From positions 1 to 28,939 of the forward strand of contig DATNFP010000029.1 in the NCBI GenBank assembly GCA_035606335.1: 28,939 nucleotides of DNA, given 5' to 3'. This DNA comes from DATNFP01 sp035606335. Lineage in GTDB: Bacteria; Bacteroidota; Bacteroidia; Chitinophagales; Chitinophagaceae. Each line of letters opens with the position of its first letter. The stretch's first letter is position 1. The position numbers were made by a program, and so were the translations under genes. This document shows, piece after piece, positions 1 through 7,318 of this stretch. The notes below the pieces were generated by a model. The model saw only the letters and a list, made by a program, of their open reading frames with translations, did not search any database and had not been told where the DNA came from.

Positions 1-5
1 TTATA

Positions 6-323
6 ATGTCTTTGAGGGATATTAAGCAACAAACCACACAAGGCGAGAACATCGAAATGATGATGAACTTTATAACCTATGTCAATAAAACAGATCACGA
101 TTTTGCAAAGCAAATAGTAGATTTTGCTGGTGAATATCTGAAGGGCAAATCAGTAATAGGTTTCCAGCCTTATCAAATAGAATGTGATGCCATATCTCCC
201 TACAATGATGAAGACAGGAAAAACCCGCAATCAACCGGAACTTTTACGCTCAAATCACGCAACAAACCCGAAACAGATCCGCAATCAACCGGTAATGAAT
301 CGGAAACACCAGAAATTAAGTAA
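6..323 (+). CDS. Hypothetical protein, possibly the C-terminal part of a longer gene
   Basis: I do not recognise this protein. The ATG at 6 gives 105 residues, but the frame is open to the window edge, so the true start may lie to the left. The first 70 residues have a balanced, globular-looking composition with aromatic and hydrophobic residues spaced as in a real protein (for example GEYLKGKSVIGFQPYQIECD). The last 35 residues are polar and low-complexity, rich in N, P, T, E and S, and carry the motif PQSTG twice, 18 residues apart. There is no signal peptide or membrane segment. It is convergent with nusG, and the hairpin at 422-441 separates the two. It occupies the place where rplK often follows nusG. 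Coding status is likely but not certain. Confidence 0.5.
   Translation: MSLRDIKQQTTQGENIEMMMNFITYVNKTDHDFAKQIVDFAGEYLKGKSVIGFQPYQIECDAISPYNDEDRKNPQSTGTFTLKSRNKPETDPQSTGNESETPEIK
225..292 (+). repeat. 14-bp direct repeat encoding PQSTG twice
   Basis: The 14-mer ccgcaatcaaccgg occurs at 225-238 and again at 279-292. The spacing is exactly 54 bp (18 codons), so both copies are read in the same frame of the ORF at 6-323 and encode PQSTG. The flanking bases are not repeated. This looks like a degenerate two-unit tandem repeat in a disordered C-terminal tail. Confidence 0.7.
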
Positions 324-421
324 AATCATATAACCATCATCAGGCAAGCGTTTCAGATTAAACGTTGACTAAAAAATTAAATTATAAAAAATCGGAAAGA
401 CAAAAAATCATACAAAAACAA

Positions 422-441
422 AAGCCACCTATTGGTGGCTT
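422..441 (-). terminator. Rho-independent terminator after nusG
   Basis: An 8-bp perfect stem (aagccacc at 422-429, ggtggctt at 434-441) has a 4-base loop, tatt. On the minus strand it is followed by a T-rich run (cttttgtttttgta). It sits 22 bases past the nusG stop codon. On the plus strand the tail is poorer in T, so termination is mainly expected for nusG. Confidence 0.8.
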
Positions 442-463
442 CTATAAAATATTGAAAATGTAC

Positions 464-1027
464 TTACGAAATTTTTTCTACCTGCATGTAGTTCAGTTCT
501 ACGGGCGTTGCGCGGCCAAATATCTTTACTACTACTTTCAGTTTCTTCTTTTCTTCATTCACCTCTTCAACAGTGCCATTAAAATCATTAAATGGTCCGT
601 CTATGATCTTGATAGTTTCACCAATAATATATGGCTCGGCAAATCCAACACCTTGCTCGCTTACTTCATCCATCTTACCAAACATCTTATTCACTTCAGA
701 TTTGCGAAGGGCAGTAGGATGGTCTTTACCAAGAAAATGTATCACGCCTGTAACGTTCTTTATGGTCTGGATCATGTCGTCAGTCAGCTTTCCATCAGCA
801 GCTTCCAGCATCAGGTATCCAGGGAAAAGTATCTTTTCGCGCAAAACCTTTTTTCCGCTTTGTACTTTAAACACCTTTTCCACAGGGCACAAAACCTGGA
901 ATATAGCCTCAGACCAGCCATTTATCTTCACTTCTTTATCCAGGTACTCCTTCACCTTCTTTTCCTTACCGCTGATAACGCGGAGTACATACCATTTAGT
1001 TTCCTGATTCGTCGTGGTTTCACTCAT
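464..1027 (-). CDS. nusG: Transcription termination/antitermination factor NusG
   Basis: NusG binds the clamp of RNA polymerase, raises processivity, and links it to Rho or to ribosomal S10. The 187-residue protein has the family layout: an N-terminal NGN domain beginning KWYVLRVISGKEKKV (about residues 11-120), including the conserved FPGYLML stretch, then a C-terminal KOW domain around residues 135-170 (GETIKIIDGPFNDFNGTV). The ATG at 1027 follows the secE stop by 11 bases, so the two form an operon, probably driven by the promoter at 1295-1325. The gene ends in a strong terminator. The usual next gene, rplK, is not within the 463 bases available to the left. Confidence 0.97.
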   Translation of the reverse strand: MSETTTNQETKWYVLRVISGKEKKVKEYLDKEVKINGWSEAIFQVLCPVEKVFKVQSGKKVLREKILFPGYLMLEAADGKLTDDMIQTIKNVTGVIHFLGKDHPTALRKSEVNKMFGKMDEVSEQGVGFAEPYIIGETIKIIDGPFNDFNGTVEEVNEEKKKLKVVVKIFGRATPVELNYMQVEKIS

Positions 1028-1038
1028 TGTTTATCCTT

Positions 1039-1239
1039 TTACTTACCACCCAATAAATTATAAATCATTGTCAATACATTTTCAGATACGTAGTCCATAC
1101 CAAAAATGACCAATGTTACTATAGTAAGTGAAACAAGTACTATGATCGTAGTTTGTTGCAGTTCATCCCATGATGGCCAGGTCACTTTGTGCACCAGTTC
1201 ATCATAAGCCTCCTGTATATAATTACCGAATTTGCTCAT
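1039..1239 (-). CDS. secE: Preprotein translocase subunit SecE
   Basis: SecE is the small essential clamp subunit of the SecYEG channel in the inner membrane. The product is 66 residues with a single C-terminal transmembrane helix (IIVLVSLTIVTLVIFGM) after the conserved amphipathic segment YDELVHKVTWPSWDELQQTT, whose VTWPSW motif is the family hallmark. The frame is open further upstream, but I chose the ATG at 1239 (MSKFGNYIQEAYDEL) because it gives the normal single-helix length for Bacteroidota SecE; the 11-codon extension would be unconserved. No Shine-Dalgarno site is visible. It lies directly upstream of nusG. Confidence 0.96.
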   Translation of the reverse strand: MSKFGNYIQEAYDELVHKVTWPSWDELQQTTIIVLVSLTIVTLVIFGMDYVSENVLTMIYNLLGGK

Positions 1240-1294
1240 AAAAAAAATTCTTAACCAAGGAGTTTCCAGCACCTTGATTGATTAATGTGGGTTT

Positions 1295-1325
1295 CAAATA
1301 TAAAGACTATTGACTAATAAACCAA
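1295..1325 (-). promoter_or_regulatory. Promoter for secE-nusG
   Basis: Read on the minus strand, a perfect Bacteroidota -7 box TATATTTG (1295-1302) is preceded by TTG (1323-1325) at 20-base spacing. The start would lie about 50 bases before secE. It lies between tRNA-Trp and secE, so secE-nusG can be transcribed independently of the tuf operon. Confidence 0.6.
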
Positions 1326-1352
1326 TTAGTTACCGGTCAATCCTTTATTTAG

Positions 1353-1423
1353 CACGGGCACGTGGATTCGAACCACGATCGAAGGTTTTGGAGACCTCTA
1401 TTCTGCCGTTGAACTATGCCCGT
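1353..1423 (-). tRNA. tRNA-Trp (anticodon CCA)
   Basis: A full cloverleaf can be folded. The acceptor stem is acgggca/tgcccgt, the anticodon loop tctCCAaa closes on a paired stem, the T arm is cgtgg-ttcgaat-ccacg, and the discriminator is G as expected for tryptophan. CCA is not encoded. It stands between the tuf terminator and the secE promoter, a place where tRNA-Trp is found in many bacteria. Confidence 0.96.
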
Positions 1424-1443
1424 GTACTTACTAATAAGAACTT

Positions 1444-1510
1444 AAAGAAAAAGTGACCATTAGTCGTTAGCAAATGGCGAAGTTACCAAAAACTTCAGAC
1501 TAATGGCCAC
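1444..1510 (-). terminator. Long branched terminator between tuf and tRNA-Trp
   Basis: On the minus strand the outer arms gtggccattagtc (1510-1498) and gactaatggtcac (1465-1453) pair over 13 positions with a single mismatch. Within the 32-base loop a second 6-bp hairpin (gaagtt/aacttc, 1479-1496) can form. A run TTTTTCTTT follows at once, as expected of an intrinsic terminator. It lies about 60 bases past the tuf stop and would cut tuf transcripts off from tRNA-Trp, secE and nusG. Confidence 0.75.
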
Positions 1511-1568
1511 TGTTATTCAGTAGGCAGAGCGATAGCTAACATTAATATCAGCTATTACTTAGCTGCAA

Positions 1569-2756
1569 CTATTTCAGAATTTCAGTTACCTGTCCGGCAC
1601 CTACTGTACGGCCACCTTCGCGGATAGCGAATTTAAGACCTTTTTCCATCGCGATTGGAGCGATCAATTTTACAGTAAGGTTCACGTTATCACCAGGCAT
1701 TACCATTTCAACACCACCTGGCAATTCGCATTCTCCGGTTACGTCTGTAGTACGGAAATAGAATTGAGGACGGTATTTGTTAAAGAATGGAGTATGACGT
1801 CCACCTTCTTCTTTGCTCAGTACATAAACTTCACCTTTGAAGTCTGTATGTGGAGTGATGCTCTTAGGAGCACAGATAACCATACCACGACGGATATCTT
1901 TCTTTTCAATACCACGTAACAGCAAACCAGCGTTATCACCAGCCTGACCTTCATCCAACAGTTTTTTGAACATTTCTACACCTGTAACTGTAGAGTTTTG
2001 AGCTTCTTCGTGGAAACCAACGATCTCAACGTTTTCACCCACTTTAACCTTACCACGTTCAATACGACCTGTAGCAACAGTACCACGACCTGTGATAGTG
2101 AATACATCTTCTACAGACATAAGGAATGGCTGATCAACCGGGCGAGGAGGAAGAGGAATGTAAGAATCTACTGCATCCATCAGATCTTCTACAGCTTTTA
2201 CCCATTTAGCATCTCCAGCTAATGCGCCTGTAGCAGAACCTTTGATGATTGGTGTGTTATCACCATCATATTCATATTTGCTTAATAGTTCACGGATTTC
2301 CATTTCAACCAGTTCGAGGATTTCTTCATCATCCACAAGGTCTACTTTGTTCATGAACACCACGATACGGGGAACGCCTACCTGGCGAGCCAACAGGATG
2401 TGCTCTTTAGTTTGTGGCATTGGACCATCGGTAGCAGCTACCACCAATATAGCACCGTCCATCTGAGCAGCACCGGTAATCATGTTCTTCACATAGTCAG
2501 CGTGACCTGGACAGTCTACGTGAGCATAGTGACGATTAGCCGTCTGATACTCCACGTGAGCTGTGTTGATGGTGATACCACGTTCCTTTTCTTCAGGAGC
2601 CGCATCAATTTCATCATATCCTTTTTTTTCTGCCCAACCTTTCTGTGCAAGAATAGATGTAATTGCTGCAGTTAAAGTAGTTTTACCATGGTCCACGTGG
2701 CCAATGGTACCAATGTTTACGTGGGGTTTTTCCCGCTTAAAGGTCTCTTTTGCCAT
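1569..2756 (-). CDS. tuf: Elongation factor Tu
   Basis: EF-Tu delivers aminoacyl-tRNA to the ribosome as a GTP complex in the cytoplasm. The 395-residue protein is full length. The GTPase motifs are intact: G1 GHVDHGKT (about residues 19-26), the switch I region with ERGITINTAHVEY, G3 DCPGHADY, G4 NKVD and G5 GSATGAL. Domains 2 and 3 follow and the protein ends VGAGQVTEILK. It is preceded on the same strand by four tRNA genes with a 140-base leader (2757-2896), in which I see no strong hairpin and no perfect -7 box, so the tRNAs and tuf probably share the promoter at 3489-3519. A branched terminator follows. Only one tuf copy is in this window. Confidence 0.99.
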   Translation of the reverse strand: MAKETFKREKPHVNIGTIGHVDHGKTTLTAAITSILAQKGWAEKKGYDEIDAAPEEKERGITINTAHVEYQTANRHYAHVDCPGHADYVKNMITGAAQMDGAILVVAATDGPMPQTKEHILLARQVGVPRIVVFMNKVDLVDDEEILELVEMEIRELLSKYEYDGDNTPIIKGSATGALAGDAKWVKAVEDLMDAVDSYIPLPPRPVDQPFLMSVEDVFTITGRGTVATGRIERGKVKVGENVEIVGFHEEAQNSTVTGVEMFKKLLDEGQAGDNAGLLLRGIEKKDIRRGMVICAPKSITPHTDFKGEVYVLSKEEGGRHTPFFNKYRPQFYFRTTDVTGECELPGGVEMVMPGDNVNLTVKLIAPIAMEKGLKFAIREGGRTVGAGQVTEILK

Positions 2757-2896
2757 TGTTATTGTTTTTTAAGAGATTTATTTAATTGTTGTTTTATATT
2801 ATCGCCTTATTGGCTATGTATTACACTAACTACTTTCTTATCCAAGTCTATATTAACTTCTCCGGCCTTATGCAAAATATTATTTTACATTATCTG

Positions 2897-2968
<72 letters not shown>

Positions 2969-3098
2969 TTATATACCGCATTTAGAAAATGCTGCCTTAT
3001 CCATCGCACTCCAACTCAACCCTTTAAAGAACTACTTGTATCAATACTTAAAGTTTCCAGGGCACACCTCATTTGCCCGAGAAACTGATTTATCAATG

Positions 3099-3171
3099 AG
3101 CGGGAGACGAGGCTCGAACCCGCGACCTACAGCTTGGAAGGCTGTCGCTCTACCAACTGAGCTACTCCCGC
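3099..3171 (-). tRNA. tRNA-Gly (anticodon TCC)
   Basis: The acceptor stem gcgggag/ctcccgc, D arm tagctcagttggtagagc, anticodon loop ctTCCaa on a gacag/ctgtag-type stem, and T arm cgcgg-gttcgag-cctcg give a 73-nt cloverleaf. The discriminator is T. It is the third gene of the tRNA-tuf operon. Confidence 0.96.
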
Positions 3172-3239
3172 TTACTTACGTTATCAGCAGATAATATAAA
3201 AAACAGTAGTGATACTGCTTTTGTACTAAAAACTGAAAG

Positions 3240-3322
3240 TGGGCAGAGAAGGATTCGAACCTCCGAAGTCGTAAGACAGCAGATTTACAGTCTGCCCCCG
3301 TTGGCCGCTTGGGTATCTGCCC
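3240..3322 (-). tRNA. tRNA-Tyr (anticodon GTA)
   Basis: This is a class II tRNA of 83 nt with a long variable arm. The acceptor stem is gggcaga/tctgccc, the anticodon stem gcagact-GTA-aatctgc is clear, the T arm is ggagg-ttcgaat-ccttc and the discriminator is A. It is second in the tRNA-tuf operon. Confidence 0.96.
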
Positions 3323-3373
3323 GCACTAAAATCAGGAAGAAAAAAACAATTTATCCTTCAGATTTTAATTCGG

Positions 3374-3446
3374 AGCCACTTGCCGGAATCGAACCAGCGA
3401 CCTACTGATTACAAATCAGTTGCTCTACCAGCTGAGCTAAAGTGGC
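3374..3446 (-). tRNA. tRNA-Thr (anticodon TGT)
   Basis: The acceptor stem gccactt/aagtggc, D arm tagctcagctggtagagc, anticodon stem actga/tcagt around ttTGTaa, and T arm gctgg-ttcgatt-ccggc make a 73-nt cloverleaf. The discriminator is T. It is the first gene of the tRNA-tuf operon, about 40 bases after the promoter. Confidence 0.96.
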
Positions 3447-3488
3447 TTTTATTGATTTAAAAGAGCTTCCCCCATTTCAATGGGATTG

Positions 3489-3519
3489 CAAAAGTAGGCA
3501 ACAAAATCGTTTTTACAAA
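3489..3519 (-). promoter_or_regulatory. Promoter of the tRNA-tuf operon
   Basis: On the minus strand TTTG (3519-3516), then exactly 19 bases, then TACTTTTG (3496-3489) match the Bacteroidota primary sigma factor consensus TTTG-N19-TAnnTTTG at every fixed position. It lies 42 bases upstream of the first tRNA. Confidence 0.8.
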
Positions 3520-3580
3520 TTATTTTTAACGCTATTTCATGCGGAATAAAAAGCAGACGGCACCTGATAATATGCAATAA

Positions 3581-3605
3581 AAAAGCGGCCCATGAAGCCG
3601 CTTTT
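3581..3605. terminator. Bidirectional terminator
   Basis: A 9-bp perfect stem (aaaagcggc/gccgctttt) with a 7-base loop is flanked by A and T runs, so it works on either strand. It lies 20 bases past the stop of the EGF-domain lipoprotein gene on the minus strand and isolates that gene from the tRNA-tuf promoter. Confidence 0.8.
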
Positions 3606-3625
3606 TTATCTATAACTGCTTTTGA

Positions 3626-4207
3626 TTATTTAACTGATGAAATACGTGTCATCTGGAAACTAAAAGTATCGTTGCCGTAGCTTGCAGACACCAGATTTTG
3701 TCTATAATAAGTACCTGTAATGGAATTGCCATCTGAAGATATTGTACCATTACCACCAACAACGATTAACTGGCTGCCATCTATATACTGGTATTGAGCC
3801 AAAGCAAAACCGGTAGTAGTGCTATCCACTACACAACTAATACCGCTGAAAGCTGGATTGTTTAGCAGGCTGTCTATAAAGAAAGCAGTAGGAGTGGAAG
3901 CTTGAGTTATAGAAATCATATAAGAAGAATCCTTTGCATGCGCAACGTCCTGCGATATAAGTTTTTCACTCACATTCCATGAACCTGCAAACTTTGAAGT
4001 CCACTCGATTTCACAATAAGTACCCTGGTATCCTTTAATGCATTTGCAAACAGCATTGGTGCAAACACCGCCATTCTGGCAATTTACATCTTCACAGGTT
4101 ATAGCATTAGGTTTGGCTGTTTTTTTACAGGAAACATAGGCAACTGAAAAAAGACAAAAAACCGTTACTAACGCAGTAAATAAAATATTAGAGTAAGCAT
4201 TTTTCAT
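3626..4207 (-). CDS. Putative lipoprotein with one EGF-like domain
   Basis: The 193-residue protein starts with a signal sequence (hydrophobic NILFTALVTVFCLFSVAYV) ending at Cys27 in a VSC|KK context, an imperfect lipobox. Right after the signal comes a compact EGF-like module with six cysteines at 38, 43, 49, 54, 56 and 65 and the typical CQNGGVC and CIKGYQGTYC segments. The remaining 120 residues resemble a small beta-rich domain with repeated Gly/Ser turns and contain one further cysteine. No enzyme motif is visible. The function is unknown; such proteins are probably surface or periplasm exposed. It follows pntB on the same strand after a gap of 47 bases but does not look functionally linked. 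A strong terminator follows. Confidence 0.75.
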   Translation of the reverse strand: MKNAYSNILFTALVTVFCLFSVAYVSCKKTAKPNAITCEDVNCQNGGVCTNAVCKCIKGYQGTYCEIEWTSKFAGSWNVSEKLISQDVAHAKDSSYMISITQASTPTAFFIDSLLNNPAFSGISCVVDSTTTGFALAQYQYIDGSQLIVVGGNGTISSDGNSITGTYYRQNLVSASYGNDTFSFQMTRISSVK

Positions 4208-4254
4208 AAAGTAAATATAGTAAAGGTTTTAAATTTTTTATAAAAAAAGGATTT

Positions 4255-5646
4255 TTACAATTGTTTCAATTCACTTATTAATTCTTGTAATACCTTCTTG
4301 GCATCTCCAAAGAGCATAGATGTCTTTGGCTTGAAAAAAAGTTCGTTGTCAATACCCGCATATCCGGGTTTCATACTGCGTTTATTTACAATTATATGCT
4401 CTGCTTTTTCTACTTCCAGTATCGGCATCCCATATATAGGACTTGATGGGTCATCTTTTGCAGCCGGGTTTACTACATCGTTGGCGCCTAACACAAGTAC
4501 CACATTTGTTTCTCCCATCCGGTCATTTGCATCTTCCATTTCAAGCAATTTTTCATAAGGCACATCTGCTTCTGCCAGTAGCACATTCATGTGGCCGGGC
4601 ATGCGGCCTGCTACGGGATGTATACCATAACGCACTTCAACACCTTTATCTTCAAGCACTTTTTCCAATTCATGACATGCATGTTGTGCCTGCGCCACAG
4701 CTAACCCGTACCCCGGGATGATCATTACTTTTTGCGCATAAGCCATCAACACAGCAGTGTCATTGATAGAAATTTCTTTGTAATTGCCCTGCTCTTTTGA
4801 TGCCGTAACCCCTCCTGCCTTTTGTCCACCAAATGAGCCAAGCAGCACATTTTTTAATGAGCGGTTCATCGCCTTGCACATCAATATTGTTAATATGGTA
4901 CCCGCAGACCCTACTAATATACCACCGGTAAGCATAACAGGGTTATCATACAGGAAACCACCAAATGCAGCAGCAACACCGGTGAAGGAATTAAGTAAAG
5001 AAATAACAACCGGCATATCCGCACCCCCAATCGGCATTACGAATAGCACCCCATATAAAGCTGCAAGTACGAGAATACCATAGAAGATATATGGAGCTGT
5101 AGTAAAGCCTCCAATCAGCAAAATGGCAAGCAATGCGATACCACCAAGCAATAGGAAATTAATTATCTGGCCCCCGGGGATTGTATGATCTTTTATGCTG
5201 CCATTCAGTTTTCCCCAGGCTATAACGCTACCGGCAAACGATACTGTACCAATGGTCATTCCAAGAACAATTACAATAAGCATCGCTGTTGGCGGGGCAT
5301 CAATACGATGGTATTCTACCACTGAAATAAGCATGGCGCAAGCGCCACCCATACCATTAAACATGCTTACCATTTCAGGCATAGCAGTCATTTTCACTTT
5401 TTTTGCAACCAGCGTGCCTATAATGCCTCCTATTATTAATCCACCAAAGATCCAGGCGTAATTATGCAAATGTTCTCCATCAGGATCTGTCCATAAAAAA
5501 ATGGTTGCTATTATTGCTATAGTCATCCCTCCTGCTGCTATAAGATTACCTTTACGAGCAGTATCAGGATGAGACAGCATCTTAAGGCCAATGATAAAAG
5601 TAACTGAGCCTATCAGGTAGCAAAGTAAGAGTATGGCGTTCTCCAT
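4255..5646 (-). CDS. pntB: NAD(P) transhydrogenase subunit beta
   Basis: PntB is the membrane plus NADP(H)-binding subunit of the proton-translocating transhydrogenase, which uses the proton gradient to make NADPH from NADH. The 463-residue protein is full length. The first ~270 residues are a series of hydrophobic helices including MFNGMGGACAMLISVVEYHR and the motif GSVIAWGKLNG. The C-terminal domain III carries the NADP site with VMIIPGYGLAVAQAQH, the loop YGIHPVAGRMPGHMNVLLAE, ANDVVNPAA and KRSMKPGYAGIDN. It is the last gene of the pntA1-pntA2-pntB operon, 27 bases after pntA2. Confidence 0.98.
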   Translation of the reverse strand: MENAILLLCYLIGSVTFIIGLKMLSHPDTARKGNLIAAGGMTIAIIATIFLWTDPDGEHLHNYAWIFGGLIIGGIIGTLVAKKVKMTAMPEMVSMFNGMGGACAMLISVVEYHRIDAPPTAMLIVIVLGMTIGTVSFAGSVIAWGKLNGSIKDHTIPGGQIINFLLLGGIALLAILLIGGFTTAPYIFYGILVLAALYGVLFVMPIGGADMPVVISLLNSFTGVAAAFGGFLYDNPVMLTGGILVGSAGTILTILMCKAMNRSLKNVLLGSFGGQKAGGVTASKEQGNYKEISINDTAVLMAYAQKVMIIPGYGLAVAQAQHACHELEKVLEDKGVEVRYGIHPVAGRMPGHMNVLLAEADVPYEKLLEMEDANDRMGETNVVLVLGANDVVNPAAKDDPSSPIYGMPILEVEKAEHIIVNKRSMKPGYAGIDNELFFKPKTSMLFGDAKKVLQELISELKQL

Positions 5647-5673
5647 TATATCAGTTATAAATAGATAAGTTGA

Positions 5674-5994
5674 TTACTTTTTTCTTTTCTTGCTAAACAT
5701 CTCAAGCATACGGTCTGTAACTACAAAACCACCCACTACATTTAATGTACCAAGCACCACAGCCAGGAAACCCAACGTAAGCGCCAGGAAATCATTTTCA
5801 GGCGCTTCACCCATTACTATGATGGCACCAATGATAACAACGCCATGAATGGCATTGGCACCGCTCATCAATGGAGTATGCAATACTGAAGGCACGCGGG
5901 AAATAACTTCTATACCTAAAAAGATAGATAGTATTACAATAGTCAGCAGCCGGTAAGTAGCCGGATCAGTAAAAAGATATACGAAGTAGCCCAT
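5674..5994 (-). CDS. pntA2: NAD(P) transhydrogenase subunit alpha, membrane part
   Basis: This 106-residue protein is the separate membrane domain of the alpha subunit (the PntAB type). Three hydrophobic segments are visible (about residues 15-30, 47-62 and 70-92) with the conserved ISRVPSVLHTPLMSGANAIHG between the first two and GGFVVTDRMLEMF near the end, as in the C-terminal part of fused E. coli PntA. It begins 8 bases after pntA1 and is followed by pntB, so all three are co-transcribed. The alpha subunit is therefore split into two chains here. Confidence 0.95.
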   Translation of the reverse strand: MGYFVYLFTDPATYRLLTIVILSIFLGIEVISRVPSVLHTPLMSGANAIHGVVIIGAIIVMGEAPENDFLALTLGFLAVVLGTLNVVGGFVVTDRMLEMFSKKRKK

Positions 5995-6002
5995 AATGAT
6001 GA

Positions 6003-7139
6003 TTAAGCATTGTTTTTTTGTAAAGGGAGCAAAGATTGCACGCGGTCGTTCACTATTTTACCGTCATTGACGATACAAGTGCCTTTCACGATATCATCTT
6101 CGAAATTCAGGTTTAACTTCCCTTCTTTATCCACAATCAGTTTCAGAAAATTGAGAACGTTTTTACTATACAATTTACTGGCATCGGAGGATAAAGCAGT
6201 AGGCAATGCAGAGTTGCCGATAATAGCCACACCATTGTGCATAACCGTTTGATCATCTTTTGTAAGCTCTGTATTGCCTCCCGTTACTGATGCAATATCC
6301 ACAATTACCGAACCCGCACGCATGTCTTCCAACATAGCCTGTGTGATCAATATGGGAGCCTTTTTGCCGGGTATTTGCGCTGTGGTAATAACAATATCTG
6401 ATTTACGGATATGCTCATGTATTTTTTCACGCTGGCGTTGCTGGAAATCTTCATTTTGTTCCACAGCGTAGCCACCTGCCTTTGACACATCGGCGGCTCC
6501 CTCTACTTCTATAAATTTAGCACCGAGGCTCATTACTTCTTCTTTAACGGCCGGTCGCGTGTCAAACACCTCTACTACCGCACCTAATCTGCGTGCTGTA
6601 GCAATTGCCTGCAAGCCTGCCACACCGGCACCAAGTATCAAAACTTTAGCAGGTGCAATGCTTCCCGCTGCTGTCATAAACATTGGAAAATATCTGCTGT
6701 ATTGCATAGCGGCAAGAAGAACAGCTTTATATCCGGCTATATTAGCCTGAGAGCTTAACACATCCATAGATTGTGCACGCGTAGTACGCGGAATGGTGTC
6801 CATGCTAAATGCAACATATCCCTTCTCAGCCCATTGCTGCATAAGCTCAGGATGAAAAAGAGGCTGGTATATTCCTAATAATATGGTACCCGATTTAGTC
6901 ACATTGGTAATACGTTCGGCATGGATTGCCAATACTAGATCAGCGCTACTAAGTATGGTCGTTGCATCTTTTATATTAGCACCGGCATCAGTATACGACT
7001 TATCATTAAAGAAAGCAGAAGCTCCTGCATCGTGCTCTACCCATATTGTCAGATTCATTTTAACCAGAGCAGTTACTACTTCAGGAGTAAGAGATACACG
7101 TGTTTCAGGAGATTGCTCTTTCAGTACGCCTATGATCAT
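6003..7139 (-). CDS. pntA1: NAD(P) transhydrogenase subunit alpha, NAD-binding part
   Basis: The soluble domain I binds NAD(H) and exchanges hydride with PntB. The 378-residue product begins MIIGVLKEQSPETRVSLTPE, typical of the alanine dehydrogenase/PntA N-terminal domain. The Rossmann motif VLILGAGVAGLQAIATARRLGAVVEVFD lies near residue 165. Further conserved pieces are GKKAPILITQAMLEDM and SVIVDIASVTGGN. The frame extends 16 codons further to a GTG at 7187, but that extension has no family counterpart, so I chose the ATG at 7139. It is the first gene of the pnt operon and is divergent from the ABC-F gene. Confidence 0.95.
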   Translation of the reverse strand: MIIGVLKEQSPETRVSLTPEVVTALVKMNLTIWVEHDAGASAFFNDKSYTDAGANIKDATTILSSADLVLAIHAERITNVTKSGTILLGIYQPLFHPELMQQWAEKGYVAFSMDTIPRTTRAQSMDVLSSQANIAGYKAVLLAAMQYSRYFPMFMTAAGSIAPAKVLILGAGVAGLQAIATARRLGAVVEVFDTRPAVKEEVMSLGAKFIEVEGAADVSKAGGYAVEQNEDFQQRQREKIHEHIRKSDIVITTAQIPGKKAPILITQAMLEDMRAGSVIVDIASVTGGNTELTKDDQTVMHNGVAIIGNSALPTALSSDASKLYSKNVLNFLKLIVDKEGKLNLNFEDDIVKGTCIVNDGKIVNDRVQSLLPLQKNNA

Positions 7140-7225
7140 AGAAAGATTAGCACCATTTAAGGTAGGGGAAAAGTAAATGTTTTCCACGTGATGAGCAAGA
7201 AAAGTGAAATTTTAAATAAAAATTT

Positions 7226-7258
7226 AAAATGTAAACCTTCTGAAAGTATCAGCCCAAC
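7226..7258 (-). promoter_or_regulatory. Possible promoter of the pnt operon
   Basis: On the minus strand GTTG (7258-7255) and TACATTTT (7233-7226) are separated by 21 bases. The -7 box matches TAnnTTTG except for its last base. The position, about 90 bases before the chosen pntA1 start, is plausible. The match is imperfect. Confidence 0.35.
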
Positions 7259-7275
7259 CGCGATATAGGTATTCG

Positions 7276-7283
7276 TACATTTG
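7276..7283 (+). promoter_or_regulatory. -7 box for the ABC-F gene
   Basis: TACATTTG is a perfect TAnnTTTG box, 35 bases before the start codon at 7319. No clear TTG element is seen at the usual upstream distance, so the -33 part is weak. Confidence 0.5.
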
Positions 7284-7318
7284 TAAAGCTTTTAAAAAGA
7301 TTGCCACTTATTTAATAT

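Noticed and set aside
365..1063. Long plus-strand frame over nusG
   Set aside because: It is the antisense shadow of nusG, with aromatic-rich, unnatural composition.
7140..7187. GTG start for pntA1 at 7187
   Set aside because: The 16-residue extension has no counterpart in the family, and the ATG at 7139 gives the usual MIIGVLKE start.
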